Of a stretch of DNA of 64,000 nucleotides, positions 33,897-43,030 are shown piece by piece; the stretch's first letter is position 1, and every line of letters begins with the position of its first letter. The stretch is taken from assembly GCF_037450285.1 (NCBI RefSeq), contig NZ_JAQISN010000006.1, positions 62,001 to 126,000 on the forward strand. Direction: 5' to 3'. The translations under genes were made by a program, and so were the position numbers. The stretch comes from Erwinia sp. SLM-02 (GTDB taxonomy: Bacteria > Pseudomonadota > Gammaproteobacteria > Enterobacterales > Enterobacteriaceae). The notes under the pieces are model-generated. The model ran no database searches. It was given only the letters and a program-made list of their open reading frames with translations, and had not been told where the DNA came from.

Positions 33897-34664
33897 TCAG
33901 GCTTTTTTCGCTGCGGCAGCGGCTTTCACGATAACCGCGAACGCATCGGCTTTCAGCGAGGCACCGCCAACCAGCGCGCCGTCGATATCCGGCTGGCCGA
34001 ACAGCTCTGCGGCGTTTTTATCATTAACGGAACCGCCGTACTGGATAATAACCTGTGCAGCCACGGTCGCATCCTGCTTCGCGATATGGTCACGGATGAA
34101 CTTGTGTACCGCCTGGGCCTGCTCAGGAGTCGCAGATTTGCCGGTGCCGATGGCCCATACTGGCTCATAGGCGATAACAACGCCGTTGAAGGCTTTTGCA
34201 CCCTGAGTTTTCAGCACCGCGTCGATCTGACGAGCGCAAACTTCTTCGGTTTTGCCCGCTTCGTTTTCAGCGTCGGTTTCACCGATGCACAGTACCGGGG
34301 TCAGGCCTGCGGCTTTTACGACGGCGAATTTTTTAGCGATGAACTCGTCGCTTTCTGCGTGATAGGTACGGCGCTCAGAGTGGCCGATAATGATGTATTT
34401 CGCACCGATATCTTTCAGCATGTCGGCGGAGGTTTCACCGGTGAACGCACCTGACAGGTTTACGTCAACGTTCTGCGCACCCAGTACGATATGGCTACCG
34501 GAAATGGCATGTTTTGCCTGATCCAGATAGATCGCCGGTGGGGCAATCGCTACGCCACAACCGTCAACACCGCTCAGCTCGTTCCGCAGACCGGCGATCA
34601 GCTCGTTGACCATGTGCTTGCTACCGTTCAGTTTCCAGTTACCCATCACTAATGGATGTCGCAT
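33897..34664 (-). CDS. tpiA: Triosephosphate isomerase
   Basis: TpiA interconverts dihydroxyacetone phosphate and glyceraldehyde 3-phosphate. The 255-residue TIM barrel has catalytic residues K11 (GNWKLNG), H95 (IIGHSERR) and E167 (AYEPVWAIGTG), all at the expected places. The start at 34664 matches the E. coli N-terminus MRHPLVMGNWK. It begins the conserved tpiA-yiiQ-yiiR-fpr run, but in E. coli cdh is directly upstream. Confidence 0.98.
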   Translation of the reverse strand: MRHPLVMGNWKLNGSKHMVNELIAGLRNELSGVDGCGVAIAPPAIYLDQAKHAISGSHIVLGAQNVDVNLSGAFTGETSADMLKDIGAKYIIIGHSERRTYHAESDEFIAKKFAVVKAAGLTPVLCIGETDAENEAGKTEEVCARQIDAVLKTQGAKAFNGVVIAYEPVWAIGTGKSATPEQAQAVHKFIRDHIAKQDATVAAQVIIQYGGSVNDKNAAELFGQPDIDGALVGGASLKADAFAVIVKAAAAAKKA

Positions 34665-34781
34665 TGTATCCTCCACGCTTAGAGAGTATTAAAGCTGCCG
34701 GCAGGCAGCGTTGTCTGCCGACAGTATAGAGATCAAAAATGCGAAAGGCTTTGCTTTTCGTCATCGTTTGCATGAATCGAT

Positions 34782-35375
34782 TCAGGGGGTCGCGAGCGCC
34801 AGTTTTAGCGGTTCGATGGCGAAAGTAAGCCCCTTCTCGCCGTTATCCGCCACAATGTAGCGCAACGCCCCCTCCGTCTGCTGGTAATATCGCGAATTCT
34901 TGCCTTTCGTCAGCAGATCGTTCACCCGCTTCTGGCTCTGTTCTTCGCTGAGCATCGGTTCAAAGAACCGCACAAACGCCGTCATATAGGCCAGTGCCTT
35001 TTCCCGCGCGGCTTTCTGATCCGGCCCGGGGATCGGTAGCCAGGTAATCTGGAGCGTTTTGATCTTCCCGCTGCCGTGTTCAAGGGCCGTGGACGCATAA
35101 AGATTTTCGTTGATCTTACTGGCGGCACGCGTCAGATTGCTTTTATCATCTGACGTGTCAATTGCGCGATATTCACCTAACGGTAATGTTGCGTTGGCAG
35201 CATTATATTTTTCCCGAAACTGGCCAATGGTCATATCGAAGGTTGGGGCACCCATTTGCAGATAGGGTGCCGCAGGCATATGTTCAGCCCGGTCCTGAGG
35301 ATCGGCTTTTGCTGTAGCGATGGTCAGTGTGGTCAGCAGGATAATCGCTGCCCAGATCGCTTGATTCATTTTCAT
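34782..35375 (-). CDS. yiiQ: YiiQ, DUF1454 periplasmic protein
   Basis: The 197-residue protein resembles E. coli YiiQ: a signal peptide ending TAKA at about residue 24 is followed by the family segment LTRAASKINENLYASTALEH and TEGALRYIVADNGEKGLTFA. Its function is unknown. The start may instead be the second in-frame ATG at 35369, which has AGGG 8 bases ahead; the first ATG has that sequence only 2 bases away. It diverges from yiiR. Confidence 0.9.
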   Translation of the reverse strand: MKMNQAIWAAIILLTTLTIATAKADPQDRAEHMPAAPYLQMGAPTFDMTIGQFREKYNAANATLPLGEYRAIDTSDDKSNLTRAASKINENLYASTALEHGSGKIKTLQITWLPIPGPDQKAAREKALAYMTAFVRFFEPMLSEEQSQKRVNDLLTKGKNSRYYQQTEGALRYIVADNGEKGLTFAIEPLKLALATP

Positions 35376-35457
35376 GGCCCTAACCAGTAAACTCTGCTCA
35401 AGATTAAAACGGACAATGACTGGAAAAGTCAAAGGGCACCCGACGCTGGAATAAATA

Positions 35458-35892
35458 ATGACTCTACAACAATGGTGTTTTTCGTTTCGTGGCCGTCTGA
35501 GGCGGCGTGATTTCTGGATCTGGCAGGTTGTCTGGATGCTGCTGTTGACGCTGTTGTTCAGCCTCGCCGGTAACGGTTTGATGGATATGCAGCTGGCGGC
35601 GTTCTGCGTGGTGGCCCTGCTGTGGCCGGTCAGCGCGGTGCTGGTCAAACGACTACACGACCGGAACAAAGGCGGCCAGTGGGCGCTGCTGCTCATCCTG
35701 GCATGGGTGCTGATGGCCGGGAACTGGTCGATGCTGCCGGGTGACGCACAGTGGCTGGTCGGCCGCTTTATCCCCACGCTGATTCTGGTCAGTATGATGG
35801 TTGAGCTGGGTTTTTTCCGCGGTACGGATGGCGATAACCGCTACGGTAAAGCGGCGCAGTACGTGGTGTTCCTGCGCCGTGGTGCCGCCTGA
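35458..35892 (+). CDS. yiiR: YiiR, DUF805 inner-membrane protein
   Basis: The 144-residue protein has the DUF805 signature F-x-G-R-x-R-R-R-D-F-W (CFSFRGRLRRRDFWIWQVVW) followed by about four membrane helices and the VKRLHDRNKGG cytoplasmic loop. The function is unknown. Its stop codon abuts the fpr stop on the other strand. It is at the same place as E. coli yiiR. Confidence 0.9.
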   Translation: MTLQQWCFSFRGRLRRRDFWIWQVVWMLLLTLLFSLAGNGLMDMQLAAFCVVALLWPVSAVLVKRLHDRNKGGQWALLLILAWVLMAGNWSMLPGDAQWLVGRFIPTLILVSMMVELGFFRGTDGDNRYGKAAQYVVFLRRGAA

Positions 35893-36639
35893 TTACCAGT
35901 AGTGCTCGCTGGTCATGTGGCCCGGCTTGCGCTTGAAATGCTTGCGCATCCCGCGCGTATCTTTCAGCAACTGTTGGGTATCTTTCACCATCTCCGGGTT
36001 ACCACAGAGCATGACGTGGCTGGACTCGGCATCGATTTTCAGGCCGGTCGCCGCCTCCAGCTCGCCGCTGGCAATCAGGGCCGGCACCCTGCCGGTCAGC
36101 GATCCTTCGGCTTCTTCGCGACTGACCACCGTCTGAATCTGCAGCTGGCCGTTATAGCGCTGCTGGAGCTGCTGCATCTGCGGCAGATAGCTCAGGTCCT
36201 GAGCATAGCGCGCGGCATGGAGCAGTACGATGTTCTTAAACCGTTCCAGCCCTTTCCCCTCTTCCAGGATCGAAAGATAAGGACCAATGGCGGTGCCGGT
36301 TGCCAGCATCCACAGCGTGTCGCACTGCGGGATTTCATCGATAACGAAAAAGCCCTGAGCATCCTGGGTAATCATCACTTCATCACCCGGTTTCAGCGCA
36401 TAAAGCAGGGGGCTGAGTTTACCTTCCGGTACCAGCACCAGATAGAACTCCAGATTTTTATTGCTCGGTGCATTAACAAAGGAATAGGCGCGAACCACGC
36501 GCTCACCGTTCACTTCCAGCGACAATTTGGCGTACTGGCCGGCGGTAAAAGGGTCAATAGGGGCGGTCACAATGATACTGAACAGGCTGTCCGTCCAGTT
36601 CGTCACTTTTTCTACTCGGGCGTTGACCCAGGCGGCCAT
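35893..36639 (-). CDS. fpr: Ferredoxin/flavodoxin--NADP+ reductase
   Basis: Fpr passes electrons from NADPH to flavodoxin and ferredoxin, supporting radical SAM enzymes and oxidative-stress recovery. The 248-residue protein has the FAD-binding RAYSFVNAP (R-x-Y-S), the NADP-site LATGTAIGPYLSILE, VMLCGNPEMV, and the conserved C-terminal EHYW whose tryptophan stacks near FAD. The start at 36639 (MAAWVNARVEK) matches E. coli; a longer frame to 36654 is possible. No clear SoxS box was identified. Confidence 0.97.
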   Translation of the reverse strand: MAAWVNARVEKVTNWTDSLFSIIVTAPIDPFTAGQYAKLSLEVNGERVVRAYSFVNAPSNKNLEFYLVLVPEGKLSPLLYALKPGDEVMITQDAQGFFVIDEIPQCDTLWMLATGTAIGPYLSILEEGKGLERFKNIVLLHAARYAQDLSYLPQMQQLQQRYNGQLQIQTVVSREEAEGSLTGRVPALIASGELEAATGLKIDAESSHVMLCGNPEMVKDTQQLLKDTRGMRKHFKRKPGHMTSEHYW

Positions 36640-36947
36640 AACAAACTCCTTCATTCAGTTGTGGCAGAATTGGCGTCTCTGTGGCTATCTTCCTCAGCTG
36701 CGCGTGGTTTTTCCAGTTCCCGCCGACGTTAAAGCTCGTATAAACAAAGTATGAGCACGAATTTACCTAAGCGTAAAAAATGTTTTACAGCCGCGCCCGT
36801 TTTTGGTGACAGGTGCGGGTGGCCTATTTTTGGCCCGCCTCTCGCTTTGTCATCCATTCCTGATATTTTCTCCGGCAATAAGCGTATCCATTTATTTGAT
36901 CCTCTGGATACGAAAAATTTTACCGTTATTTATACTAATGTGGCACG
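36640..36947. other. Divergent fpr-emrD intergenic region
   Basis: This 308-base stretch separates fpr and emrD. It holds no convincing gene. A 66-codon open frame (36751-36951) starts at an ATG but has no ribosome binding site and no family resemblance, and it runs into emrD. The region presumably carries the two promoters; no operator was identified. Confidence 0.5.
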
Positions 36948-38126
36948 ATGAAAAAGATTGAAAATGGGCACCTGTTAGTGGTGCTGATTGCCCTGCTGGC
37001 GGTCGGTCAGATGGCGCAGACCATATATGTTCCGGCGATGTCCTCCATAGCGGCCGCATTTCATGTCGGCGATGGTGCCGTTCAGCGGGTGATGGCGGCG
37101 TATCTGATGACCTACGGTGCCTCACAGCTGTTTTATGGCCCGCTGTCGGACAGCATTGGCCGCAGGCCGGTGGTTCTGCTCGGCATGGGGATATTCATAC
37201 TCGGCTCGCTGACGGCCCTGCTGGCGCAAAGTCTGAACGGGCTGGTGCTGGGGGCGGCAATCCAGGGGCTGGGGACGGGCGTGGCGGGCGTAATGGCGCG
37301 TACCATGCCGCGCGATCTCTATGAGGGCAGGGCGCTGCGCCATGCCAACAGTCTGTTAAATATGGGTATCCTGGTCAGCCCGCTGATTGCGCCACTGATC
37401 GGTGCCGGGCTGACCCGGCTGTTCGGCTGGCAGGCGTGCTTTGCATTTCTCCTGCTGCTGTGTCTGGTAGTCAGCGGGGCTATCCTGCGATGGATGCCGG
37501 AAACGCGTCCTCAGGGTGTGCCGTCGCGCTCGCTGCTGTCACGCTATCGTCCGCTGCTGGCCGACAGCAGCTTTGTACGCTATCTGGTTATACTGATCGG
37601 TGCCCTGGCCGGTATTGCGGTGTTTGAAGCCAGCTGCGGCGTGCTGATGGGCGGCGTGCTGGGGATGAGCAGCTTCGCCGTCAGCCTGCTGTTTATCCTG
37701 CCGCTACCGGCGGCGTTTTTTGGCGCCTGGTTTGCCGGTAAAAGCGATAAACCCTTTAACACCATTATGTGGTACGCGGTGAACAGCTGTCTGCTGGCGG
37801 GCGTGCTGATGTGGATCCCCGGCTGGCTGGGCGTGATGAACCTGTGGACGCTTATCGTGCCCGCTTCGCTGTTTTTCTTTGGCGCAGGCATGCTGTTTCC
37901 GCTGGCTACGACCGGAGCAATGGAGCCGTGGCCCTACATGGCAGGGACCGCCGGTGCGCTGGTGGGTGGATTACAGAATCTGGGATCGGGCCTGACCGCG
38001 TGGTTTTCCGCGCTGCTGCCGCAAAATGGTCAGTTCAGCCTGGGGATGCTGATGTTTGCCACTTCGCTGCTAATCCTGCTCTGCTGGCTACCGCTGTCGA
38101 AGCGCCCGGAGCCGCAGACCGTCTGA
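36948..38126 (+). CDS. emrD: Multidrug efflux MFS transporter EmrD
   Basis: EmrD is a major-facilitator-superfamily drug:proton antiporter of the Bcr/CflA type. The 392-residue protein has 12 predicted membrane helices and the motif A loop GPLSDSIGRRPVVLLG between helices 2 and 3. The N-terminal QMAQTIYVPAM segment matches E. coli EmrD, which exports uncouplers and detergents. It is located between fpr and glpX here; in E. coli K-12 it is elsewhere. Confidence 0.92.
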   Translation: MKKIENGHLLVVLIALLAVGQMAQTIYVPAMSSIAAAFHVGDGAVQRVMAAYLMTYGASQLFYGPLSDSIGRRPVVLLGMGIFILGSLTALLAQSLNGLVLGAAIQGLGTGVAGVMARTMPRDLYEGRALRHANSLLNMGILVSPLIAPLIGAGLTRLFGWQACFAFLLLLCLVVSGAILRWMPETRPQGVPSRSLLSRYRPLLADSSFVRYLVILIGALAGIAVFEASCGVLMGGVLGMSSFAVSLLFILPLPAAFFGAWFAGKSDKPFNTIMWYAVNSCLLAGVLMWIPGWLGVMNLWTLIVPASLFFFGAGMLFPLATTGAMEPWPYMAGTAGALVGGLQNLGSGLTAWFSALLPQNGQFSLGMLMFATSLLILLCWLPLSKRPEPQTV

Positions 38127-38143
38127 CATGATCGTTATTCGGC

Positions 38144-38168
38144 GGGGCCGGCAGTCAATGCTGGCCCC
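38144..38168. terminator. Convergent hairpin between emrD and glpX
   Basis: GGGGCCGGCA and TGCTGGCCCC form a 10-base-pair stem with one G-T pair and a five-base loop. It lies 18 bases after the emrD stop and 10 bases from the glpX stop, and so may terminate both. Confidence 0.65.
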
Positions 38169-38178
38169 AGCGCGAGAA

Positions 38179-39189
38179 TTACAGAATAAACGGGTGGAGG
38201 TTATCGTCTTTGCGGTCCAGGTAGTGAATGGACTGGATACGACGAATGGTGCGTGATTTACCGCGGATCAGCAGCGTTTCGGTGGTGGCCATAGTGCCTT
38301 TGCGCGTAATGCCCTTCAGCAGATCGCCGCTGGTGATGCCGGTGGCGGCGAAGATCACGTTATCGTTACGCGCCATCTGATCGAGCAGCAGCACTTTTCC
38401 GGCATCGATGCCCATTTCATGACAGCGCTGAATCTCCTGTTCGCCGAGGCGACGATTTTCAGGCGTATCGCCTTTTACCTCATGACGGGCCAGTAAGCGG
38501 CCCTGCATATCACCGTCCAGTGCCCGGATCGCTGCCGCAGAGATCACGCCCTCCGGCGCACCGCCAATACCGTACATCACGTCCACCTCGCTGTCTGGCA
38601 TGCAGGTGAGGATAGAGGCCGCCACATCACCATCCGGGAAGGTAAACACGCGAACGCCCATTGCCTGCAGGCGGGCAATGACCGCATCGTGACGTGGCTT
38701 AGCCAGCAGCGTGACGGTCAGTTCGCTCAGCGATTTGTTCAGTGCGCCAGCGATGCGCTGCAGGTTCTCTTCCAGCGGAAGATTCAGGTCAATCACGCCT
38801 TTCGCACCGGGGCCAACCGCCAGCTTCTCCATATACATATCGGGGGCGTGCAGGAAGGTGCCTTTGTCGCCGACCGCCAGCACCGCCAGCGCGTTTGCCT
38901 GGCCCAGGGCGGTCATCCGCGTCCCTTCAATGGGGTCAACGGCGATATCGACCGCATCGCCATTGCCGCTTCCGACTTTTTCGCCGATATACAGCATCGG
39001 CGCTTCATCAATTTCCCCTTCGCCAATCACGATCTGACCGTCAATATCCACCTTATTGAGCATGATGCGCATCGCGTGTACCGCTGCGCCATCAGCGGCA
39101 TTTTTGTCGCCGCGCCCCAGCCATTTATAGCCAGCCAGCGCCGCCGCTTCGGTGACGCGTGAAAATTCAATTGCCAGTTCTCGTTTCAT
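38179..39189 (-). CDS. glpX: Fructose-1,6-bisphosphatase class II
   Basis: GlpX dephosphorylates fructose 1,6-bisphosphate in gluconeogenesis when cells grow on glycerol. The 336-residue protein is of usual length and has the family motifs DKNAADGAAVHAMR, IVIGEGEIDEAPMLYIGE and DPIEGTRMT, which hold the metal and phosphate ligands. It is the last gene of glpFKX and is separated from glpK by a 93-base gap with a hairpin. Confidence 0.97.
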   Translation of the reverse strand: MKRELAIEFSRVTEAAALAGYKWLGRGDKNAADGAAVHAMRIMLNKVDIDGQIVIGEGEIDEAPMLYIGEKVGSGNGDAVDIAVDPIEGTRMTALGQANALAVLAVGDKGTFLHAPDMYMEKLAVGPGAKGVIDLNLPLEENLQRIAGALNKSLSELTVTLLAKPRHDAVIARLQAMGVRVFTFPDGDVAASILTCMPDSEVDVMYGIGGAPEGVISAAAIRALDGDMQGRLLARHEVKGDTPENRRLGEQEIQRCHEMGIDAGKVLLLDQMARNDNVIFAATGITSGDLLKGITRKGTMATTETLLIRGKSRTIRRIQSIHYLDRKDDNLHPFIL

Positions 39190-39249
39190 GACGTGCCTCG
39201 GAAAAGTGATGAGGCGGGAAGTTTATCACAGGCGGGAAGTGAGGGAGGT

Positions 39250-39272
39250 GCCCGCAGTCGGCGACTGCGGGC
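39250..39272 (-). terminator. Hairpin between glpK and glpX
   Basis: A perfect 10-base-pair stem (GCCCGCAGTC / GACTGCGGGC) with a three-base loop starts 10 bases after the glpK stop. No T-tract follows, so it may give partial termination or protect the upstream glpFK message, lowering glpX expression relative to glpK. Confidence 0.55.
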
Positions 39273-39282
39273 GGGTAAGGCC

Positions 39283-40794
39283 TTAATTGTCCTGATCTTC
39301 CCACGCCTGAGCGCGGGCAACGGCTTTTTTCCAGCCTGCATACAGTACATTGCGCTGGGTGGTTTCAATGCCCGGACGGAATTCGCGCTCAATGACGGAT
39401 TTAGCACGCACTTCTTCGAGATCTGTCCAGAAGCCGACGGCCAGACCGGCGAGGTACGCCGCGCCCAGGGCGGTGACTTCGCGGACTTCCGGGCGCTCAA
39501 CGCGGGTGCCCAGGATATCCGACTGGAACTGCATCAGGAAGTTGTTGGCAACGGCACCGCCGTCCACGCGCAGCGACTGCAGGCGGGTATTGGCGTCATT
39601 CTGCATCGCTTCCAGTACGTCGCGGGTCTGATAGGCGATCGACTCCAGTGTGGCGCGAATAATGTGGTTGGCATTAGCGCCACGGGTCAGGCCAAAGATC
39701 GCGCCACGTGCATACGGGTCCCAGTAGGGTGCGCCCAGGCCGGTGAACGCCGGAACCATGTACACGCCGTTAGAATCTTTCACCTTGGTGGCGAAATATT
39801 CGGAATCCGTTGAGTCGCTGATCAGTTTCATCTCGTCACGCAGCCACTGAATGGAGGCTCCGCCGATAAAGACGGCCCCTTCCAGTGCATAGTTCACTTC
39901 ACCGCGTGGGCCGCAGGCGATGGTGGTCAGCAGGCCGTGAGTCGAGGTAACCGCTTCTTTACCGGTGTTCATCAGCATAAAGCAGCCGGTGCCATAGGTG
40001 TTTTTTGCCATTCCCGGCTGCACGCACAGCTGACCGTACAGAGCGGCCTGCTGGTCCCCGGCGATACCGGCGATAGGAATACGCGTACCGCCTTTACCAC
40101 CGATGTTGGTCTGGCCGTACACCTCGGAAGAGGATTTCACCTCTGGCAGCATTTCACGCGGAATATCAAGGATTTCCAGCATGCGCTGATCCCATTCCAG
40201 CTTGTGAATGTTAAACATCATGGTGCGTGAGGCATTAGTAAAGTCGGTGATGTGTACCCGTCCCTGCGTCATTTTCCACACCAGCCAGGAGTCGACGGTG
40301 CCGAACAGCAGCTCTCCGCGGCGGGCGCGCTCACGCGAGCCTTCCACGTGATCGAGGATCCACTTCACTTTGGTGCCGGAGAAGTACGGGTTAATCACCA
40401 GGCCGGTTGTGTGCTGGATATACTCTTCCAGGCCTTCTTTCTTCAGTTTTGCGCAGTAGTCAGCGGTACGTGGGTCCTGCCAGACGATCGCGTTGTAGAT
40501 CGGCTTACCGGTTTCTTTGTCCCAGATGATGGTGGTTTCGCGCTGGTTGGTGATACCAATTGCCGCAATCTCATCAGAACGAATATCCGCATGCGCCAGC
40601 ACCTCGACCAGCGTGGAGCTCTGTGAAGCCCAGATATCCATAGGATCATGCTCAACCCAGCCCGCTTTTGGGTAGATTTGCTGGAATTCGCGCTGCGATA
40701 CCGCAACGATATTGGAGTCATGGTCCAGGATTACCGCACGTGAGCTGGTAGTTCCCTGGTCGAGCGCAACGATATATTTTTTCTCTACGGTCAT
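39283..40794 (-). CDS. glpK: Glycerol kinase
   Basis: GlpK phosphorylates glycerol after entry through GlpF. The 503-residue FGGY-family kinase is the usual length. ATP-binding GTTSSRAVILDHDSN lies at the N-terminus, IGITNQRETTIIWDKETG follows, and the C-terminal lobe has VDGGAVANNFLMQFQSDILG. The family is inhibited by fructose 1,6-bisphosphate and by enzyme IIA-Glc in enterobacteria. It is co-transcribed with glpF, 54 bases upstream. Confidence 0.98.
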   Translation of the reverse strand: MTVEKKYIVALDQGTTSSRAVILDHDSNIVAVSQREFQQIYPKAGWVEHDPMDIWASQSSTLVEVLAHADIRSDEIAAIGITNQRETTIIWDKETGKPIYNAIVWQDPRTADYCAKLKKEGLEEYIQHTTGLVINPYFSGTKVKWILDHVEGSRERARRGELLFGTVDSWLVWKMTQGRVHITDFTNASRTMMFNIHKLEWDQRMLEILDIPREMLPEVKSSSEVYGQTNIGGKGGTRIPIAGIAGDQQAALYGQLCVQPGMAKNTYGTGCFMLMNTGKEAVTSTHGLLTTIACGPRGEVNYALEGAVFIGGASIQWLRDEMKLISDSTDSEYFATKVKDSNGVYMVPAFTGLGAPYWDPYARGAIFGLTRGANANHIIRATLESIAYQTRDVLEAMQNDANTRLQSLRVDGGAVANNFLMQFQSDILGTRVERPEVREVTALGAAYLAGLAVGFWTDLEEVRAKSVIEREFRPGIETTQRNVLYAGWKKAVARAQAWEDQDN

Positions 40795-40848
40795 AATTTT
40801 TTCCTGATGAGTTCAAGAGTGATACCCGCCGAAACGGGTATAGCAGGA

Positions 40849-41691
40849 TTACGCTTTACGCTGTGCAGCGCGCTGTACCACTTCGTCCTGTTTTACCGCG
40901 GTCTGGCCCGGCAGATTGCGGCCGATCAGAGAACGGTAACCAAATGCTCCAACGATTGCACCGAGCATCGGTCCGAAGATAGGGACCAGGAAGTACGGAA
41001 TATCGCGACCGCCGGTGAAGGCCATGCTGCCCCAGCCTGCGAGTGATGCGAACAGCTTAGGACCGAAATCACGCGCCGGGTTCAGGGCAAAACCGGTCAG
41101 CGGACCCATCGCGGCACCAATCACGGCAATCAGCAGGCCGATTAACAGCGGGGCCAGAGGACCGCGCGGCAGACCATTGCCGTCGTCGGTCAGTGCCATA
41201 ATCAGCGCCATCATTACGGCGGTGATCACGGCTTCAACCAGGAATGCCTGCCCCACGCTAATGTGCGGGTTTGGGTAGGTTGAAAACACGCCGGCCACGT
41301 CCAGGCTTTCGACGCTGCCGCGCACCAGCTGGTGGGTCTGCTCGTAGTCGAGGAATAAATTGTAATACAGGCCGTACACCAGTGCAGCCGCGCAAAACGC
41401 GCCGGCTATCTGAGCAATGATATAGGGAACCACTTTACGCCCATCGAAGTTGGCAAATAACCAGAGGGCAATGCTGACTGCAGGGTTGAGATGCGCACCT
41501 GAGATGCCCGCGCTGAGGTAGATCGCCATGGCAACGGCAATGCCCCACACGATGCTGATTTCCCACTGACCAAAGCCGGCACCAGCGAGTTTTAATGCAG
41601 CGACACAGCCTGCACCAAAGAAGAGGATGGTCGCGGTACCAAGAAACTCGGCGATGCATTGTCCTTTAAGTGTGCTTGTTGCATGACTCAT
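40849..41691 (-). CDS. glpF: Glycerol facilitator (aquaglyceroporin)
   Basis: GlpF is an inner-membrane channel for glycerol. The 280-residue protein has six membrane helices and the two half-helix NPA motifs at residues 69-71 (AHLNPAVS) and 204-206 (FALNPARD), both intact. The R next to the second NPA is the selectivity residue. It leads glpFKX. Upstream lie a probable GlpR operator and a CRP-like site. Confidence 0.97.
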   Translation of the reverse strand: MSHATSTLKGQCIAEFLGTATILFFGAGCVAALKLAGAGFGQWEISIVWGIAVAMAIYLSAGISGAHLNPAVSIALWLFANFDGRKVVPYIIAQIAGAFCAAALVYGLYYNLFLDYEQTHQLVRGSVESLDVAGVFSTYPNPHISVGQAFLVEAVITAVMMALIMALTDDGNGLPRGPLAPLLIGLLIAVIGAAMGPLTGFALNPARDFGPKLFASLAGWGSMAFTGGRDIPYFLVPIFGPMLGAIVGAFGYRSLIGRNLPGQTAVKQDEVVQRAAQRKA

Positions 41692-41779
41692 GTTGAAATT
41701 CCTGAAGGCGAGTTAAGAGTTTACTATCTTCGTTTTCTCATTCCCTGAGCCGCCCAAGTCTGTTGTAGGGCTGATGTAA

Positions 41780-41799
41780 ATTTATCGTTAACGAGCATA
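41780..41799. promoter_or_regulatory. Candidate GlpR operator upstream of glpF
   Basis: The 20-base sequence ATTTATCGTTAACGAGCATA matches the GlpR palindrome (WATGTTCGWTAWCGAACATW) at 16 of 20 positions, with the central CG-T-TA-A-CG intact. It lies 89 bases ahead of glpF, where GlpR represses glpFKX in E. coli. Confidence 0.5.
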
Positions 41800-41824
41800 A
41801 ACGAGAAATAGCGAAATCAAAAGT

Positions 41825-41840
41825 TGTGTGCTGTGTCATA
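41825..41840. promoter_or_regulatory. Candidate CRP site upstream of glpF
   Basis: TGTGTGCTGTGTCATA fits the TGTGA-N6-TCACA CRP consensus at 8 of 10 positions and lies 45 bases from the GlpR operator candidate, further from glpF. CRP activates glpFK in E. coli. Confidence 0.4.
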
Positions 41841-42135
41841 AAAATGAGCGAATTCGCGTGTTTCTGGCGCGTACTAATCACGATGTTGCGCGTTTAAGCG
41901 GTAACGAAATGCGAAAATATTTAACGCGGGGCCAATCGTCGTCGGTGAAAATGTTACGCAGACCAGGTCTACGCTGAAAATTGTTACAGACTGCGCCCCA
42001 TATGGCTTAGCCGCTGGACTTGCCCTGCGCGTCTACTTACAATCGAAGGATCGTTGTTATCCGCGGAATGTCGGTTCACTCCTTATCCCTGCGGCTAGCA
42101 TCATCAGCGCCCTGCGATTAGGAGAGGTTATAGAT

Positions 42136-42375
42136 ATGTCATTTGAAGTATTCGAGAAACTGGAAGCAAAAGTGCAGCAGGCGATTGATACCATCACGCT
42201 GTTGCAGATGGAGATCGAAGAGCTTAAAGAACAGAATGGAAATCTGAGTCAGCAAGTTCAACATGCTGCTGGCAACAGTGAAGCGCTGGTTCGTGAAAAT
42301 CAGCAGCTAAAGGAAGAGCAGCATGTCTGGCAGGATCGTCTGCGGGCATTGCTGGGTAAAATGGAAGAGGTTTAA
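42136..42375 (+). CDS. zapB: Cell division factor ZapB
   Basis: ZapB is a 79-residue, almost wholly coiled-coil protein that gathers at midcell on the inner side of the FtsZ ring through ZapA. The sequence is heptad-rich (VFEKLEAKVQQAIDTITLL, then LQMEIEELKEQNG) and starts MSFEVFEKLEAKVQQAID, as in E. coli. A strong AGGAGAGG precedes it. It is monocistronic, with a terminator behind it. Confidence 0.96.
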   Translation: MSFEVFEKLEAKVQQAIDTITLLQMEIEELKEQNGNLSQQVQHAAGNSEALVRENQQLKEEQHVWQDRLRALLGKMEEV

Positions 42376-42408
42376 GGTTTCACTTTTATAAAGTGAATCT
42401 GCAGAGAG

Positions 42409-42432
42409 CGGGTGCCATCGGCACCCGTTTTT
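42409..42432 (+). terminator. Rho-independent terminator after zapB
   Basis: CGGGTGCC and GGCACCCG form an 8-base-pair stem with a three-base loop, followed by five T residues. The convergent rraA ends 8 bases beyond. Confidence 0.9.
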
Positions 42433-42439
42433 GTATTCG

Positions 42440-42925
42440 CTATTCGAGATCGAGCGGGTCTTCTGACAGGATCATGCCGGTGTTATCGGCATACAAATGA
42501 TCGCCAGAGAAGAAGGTTACGCCACCGAAGTTAACGCGCACATCGCTTTCACCAATGCCTTCACCTGCCGCACCGGCGGGAATAGCTGCGATGGCCTGAA
42601 TGCCAATATCCAGCTCTTCCAGGTCGTCTACCTGGCGCACTGAACCGTAAATCACGATGCCTTCCCACTCGTTCTGGACCGCCAGCCTGGCCAGGGCAGC
42701 GTCAACCAGCGCGCGGCGAACGGAGCCGCCACCGTCGACCAGCAGGATCCGCCCACGGCCGTTCTCCTCGAGCAAATCATAAAGCAGACCGTTGTCCTCG
42801 AAACATTTTACCGTAATGATTTGCCCACCAAACGAGGTGCGGCCACCAAAGTTTGAGAAGAGCGGTTCCACGACATTCACATCTTCATGATAGATGTCGC
42901 ACAGTTCTGAGGTATCGTATTTCAT
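42440..42925 (-). CDS. rraA: Regulator of ribonuclease E activity A
   Basis: RraA binds the C-terminal scaffold of RNase E and lowers its activity on many mRNAs. The 161-residue protein has the RraA/MenG-like fold with NFGGRTSFGGQIITVKCFED and GRILLVDGGGSVRRALVDAA. It was formerly called MenG because of its place beside menA, but it is not a methyltransferase. It follows menA in the same direction after a 105-base gap. Confidence 0.96.
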   Translation of the reverse strand: MKYDTSELCDIYHEDVNVVEPLFSNFGGRTSFGGQIITVKCFEDNGLLYDLLEENGRGRILLVDGGGSVRRALVDAALARLAVQNEWEGIVIYGSVRQVDDLEELDIGIQAIAAIPAGAAGEGIGESDVRVNFGGVTFFSGDHLYADNTGMILSEDPLDLE

Positions 42926-43030
42926 AGGATTTCGTCTGTTTGCTACAGGAAGCTTAAGTATATCGCTTAATCATCACTGTTGGCAAAATCATCAATTGTT
43001 AAAAGTTGCGATGGCTCAAGCACATCGCGT

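Larger units (their letters stand above)
41692..42135. other. Divergent glpF-zapB intergenic region
   Basis: This 444-base region is the longest gap in the window. It holds the glpF promoter region with the GlpR and CRP candidates above, then the zapB promoter and leader. The ribosome binding site of zapB (TAGGAGAGG) ends it. No RNA gene or open frame was recognised. Confidence 0.6.

Noticed and set aside
36751..36951. A 66-codon frame upstream of emrD
   Set aside because: It has no ribosome binding site, no family likeness and runs into the emrD start.
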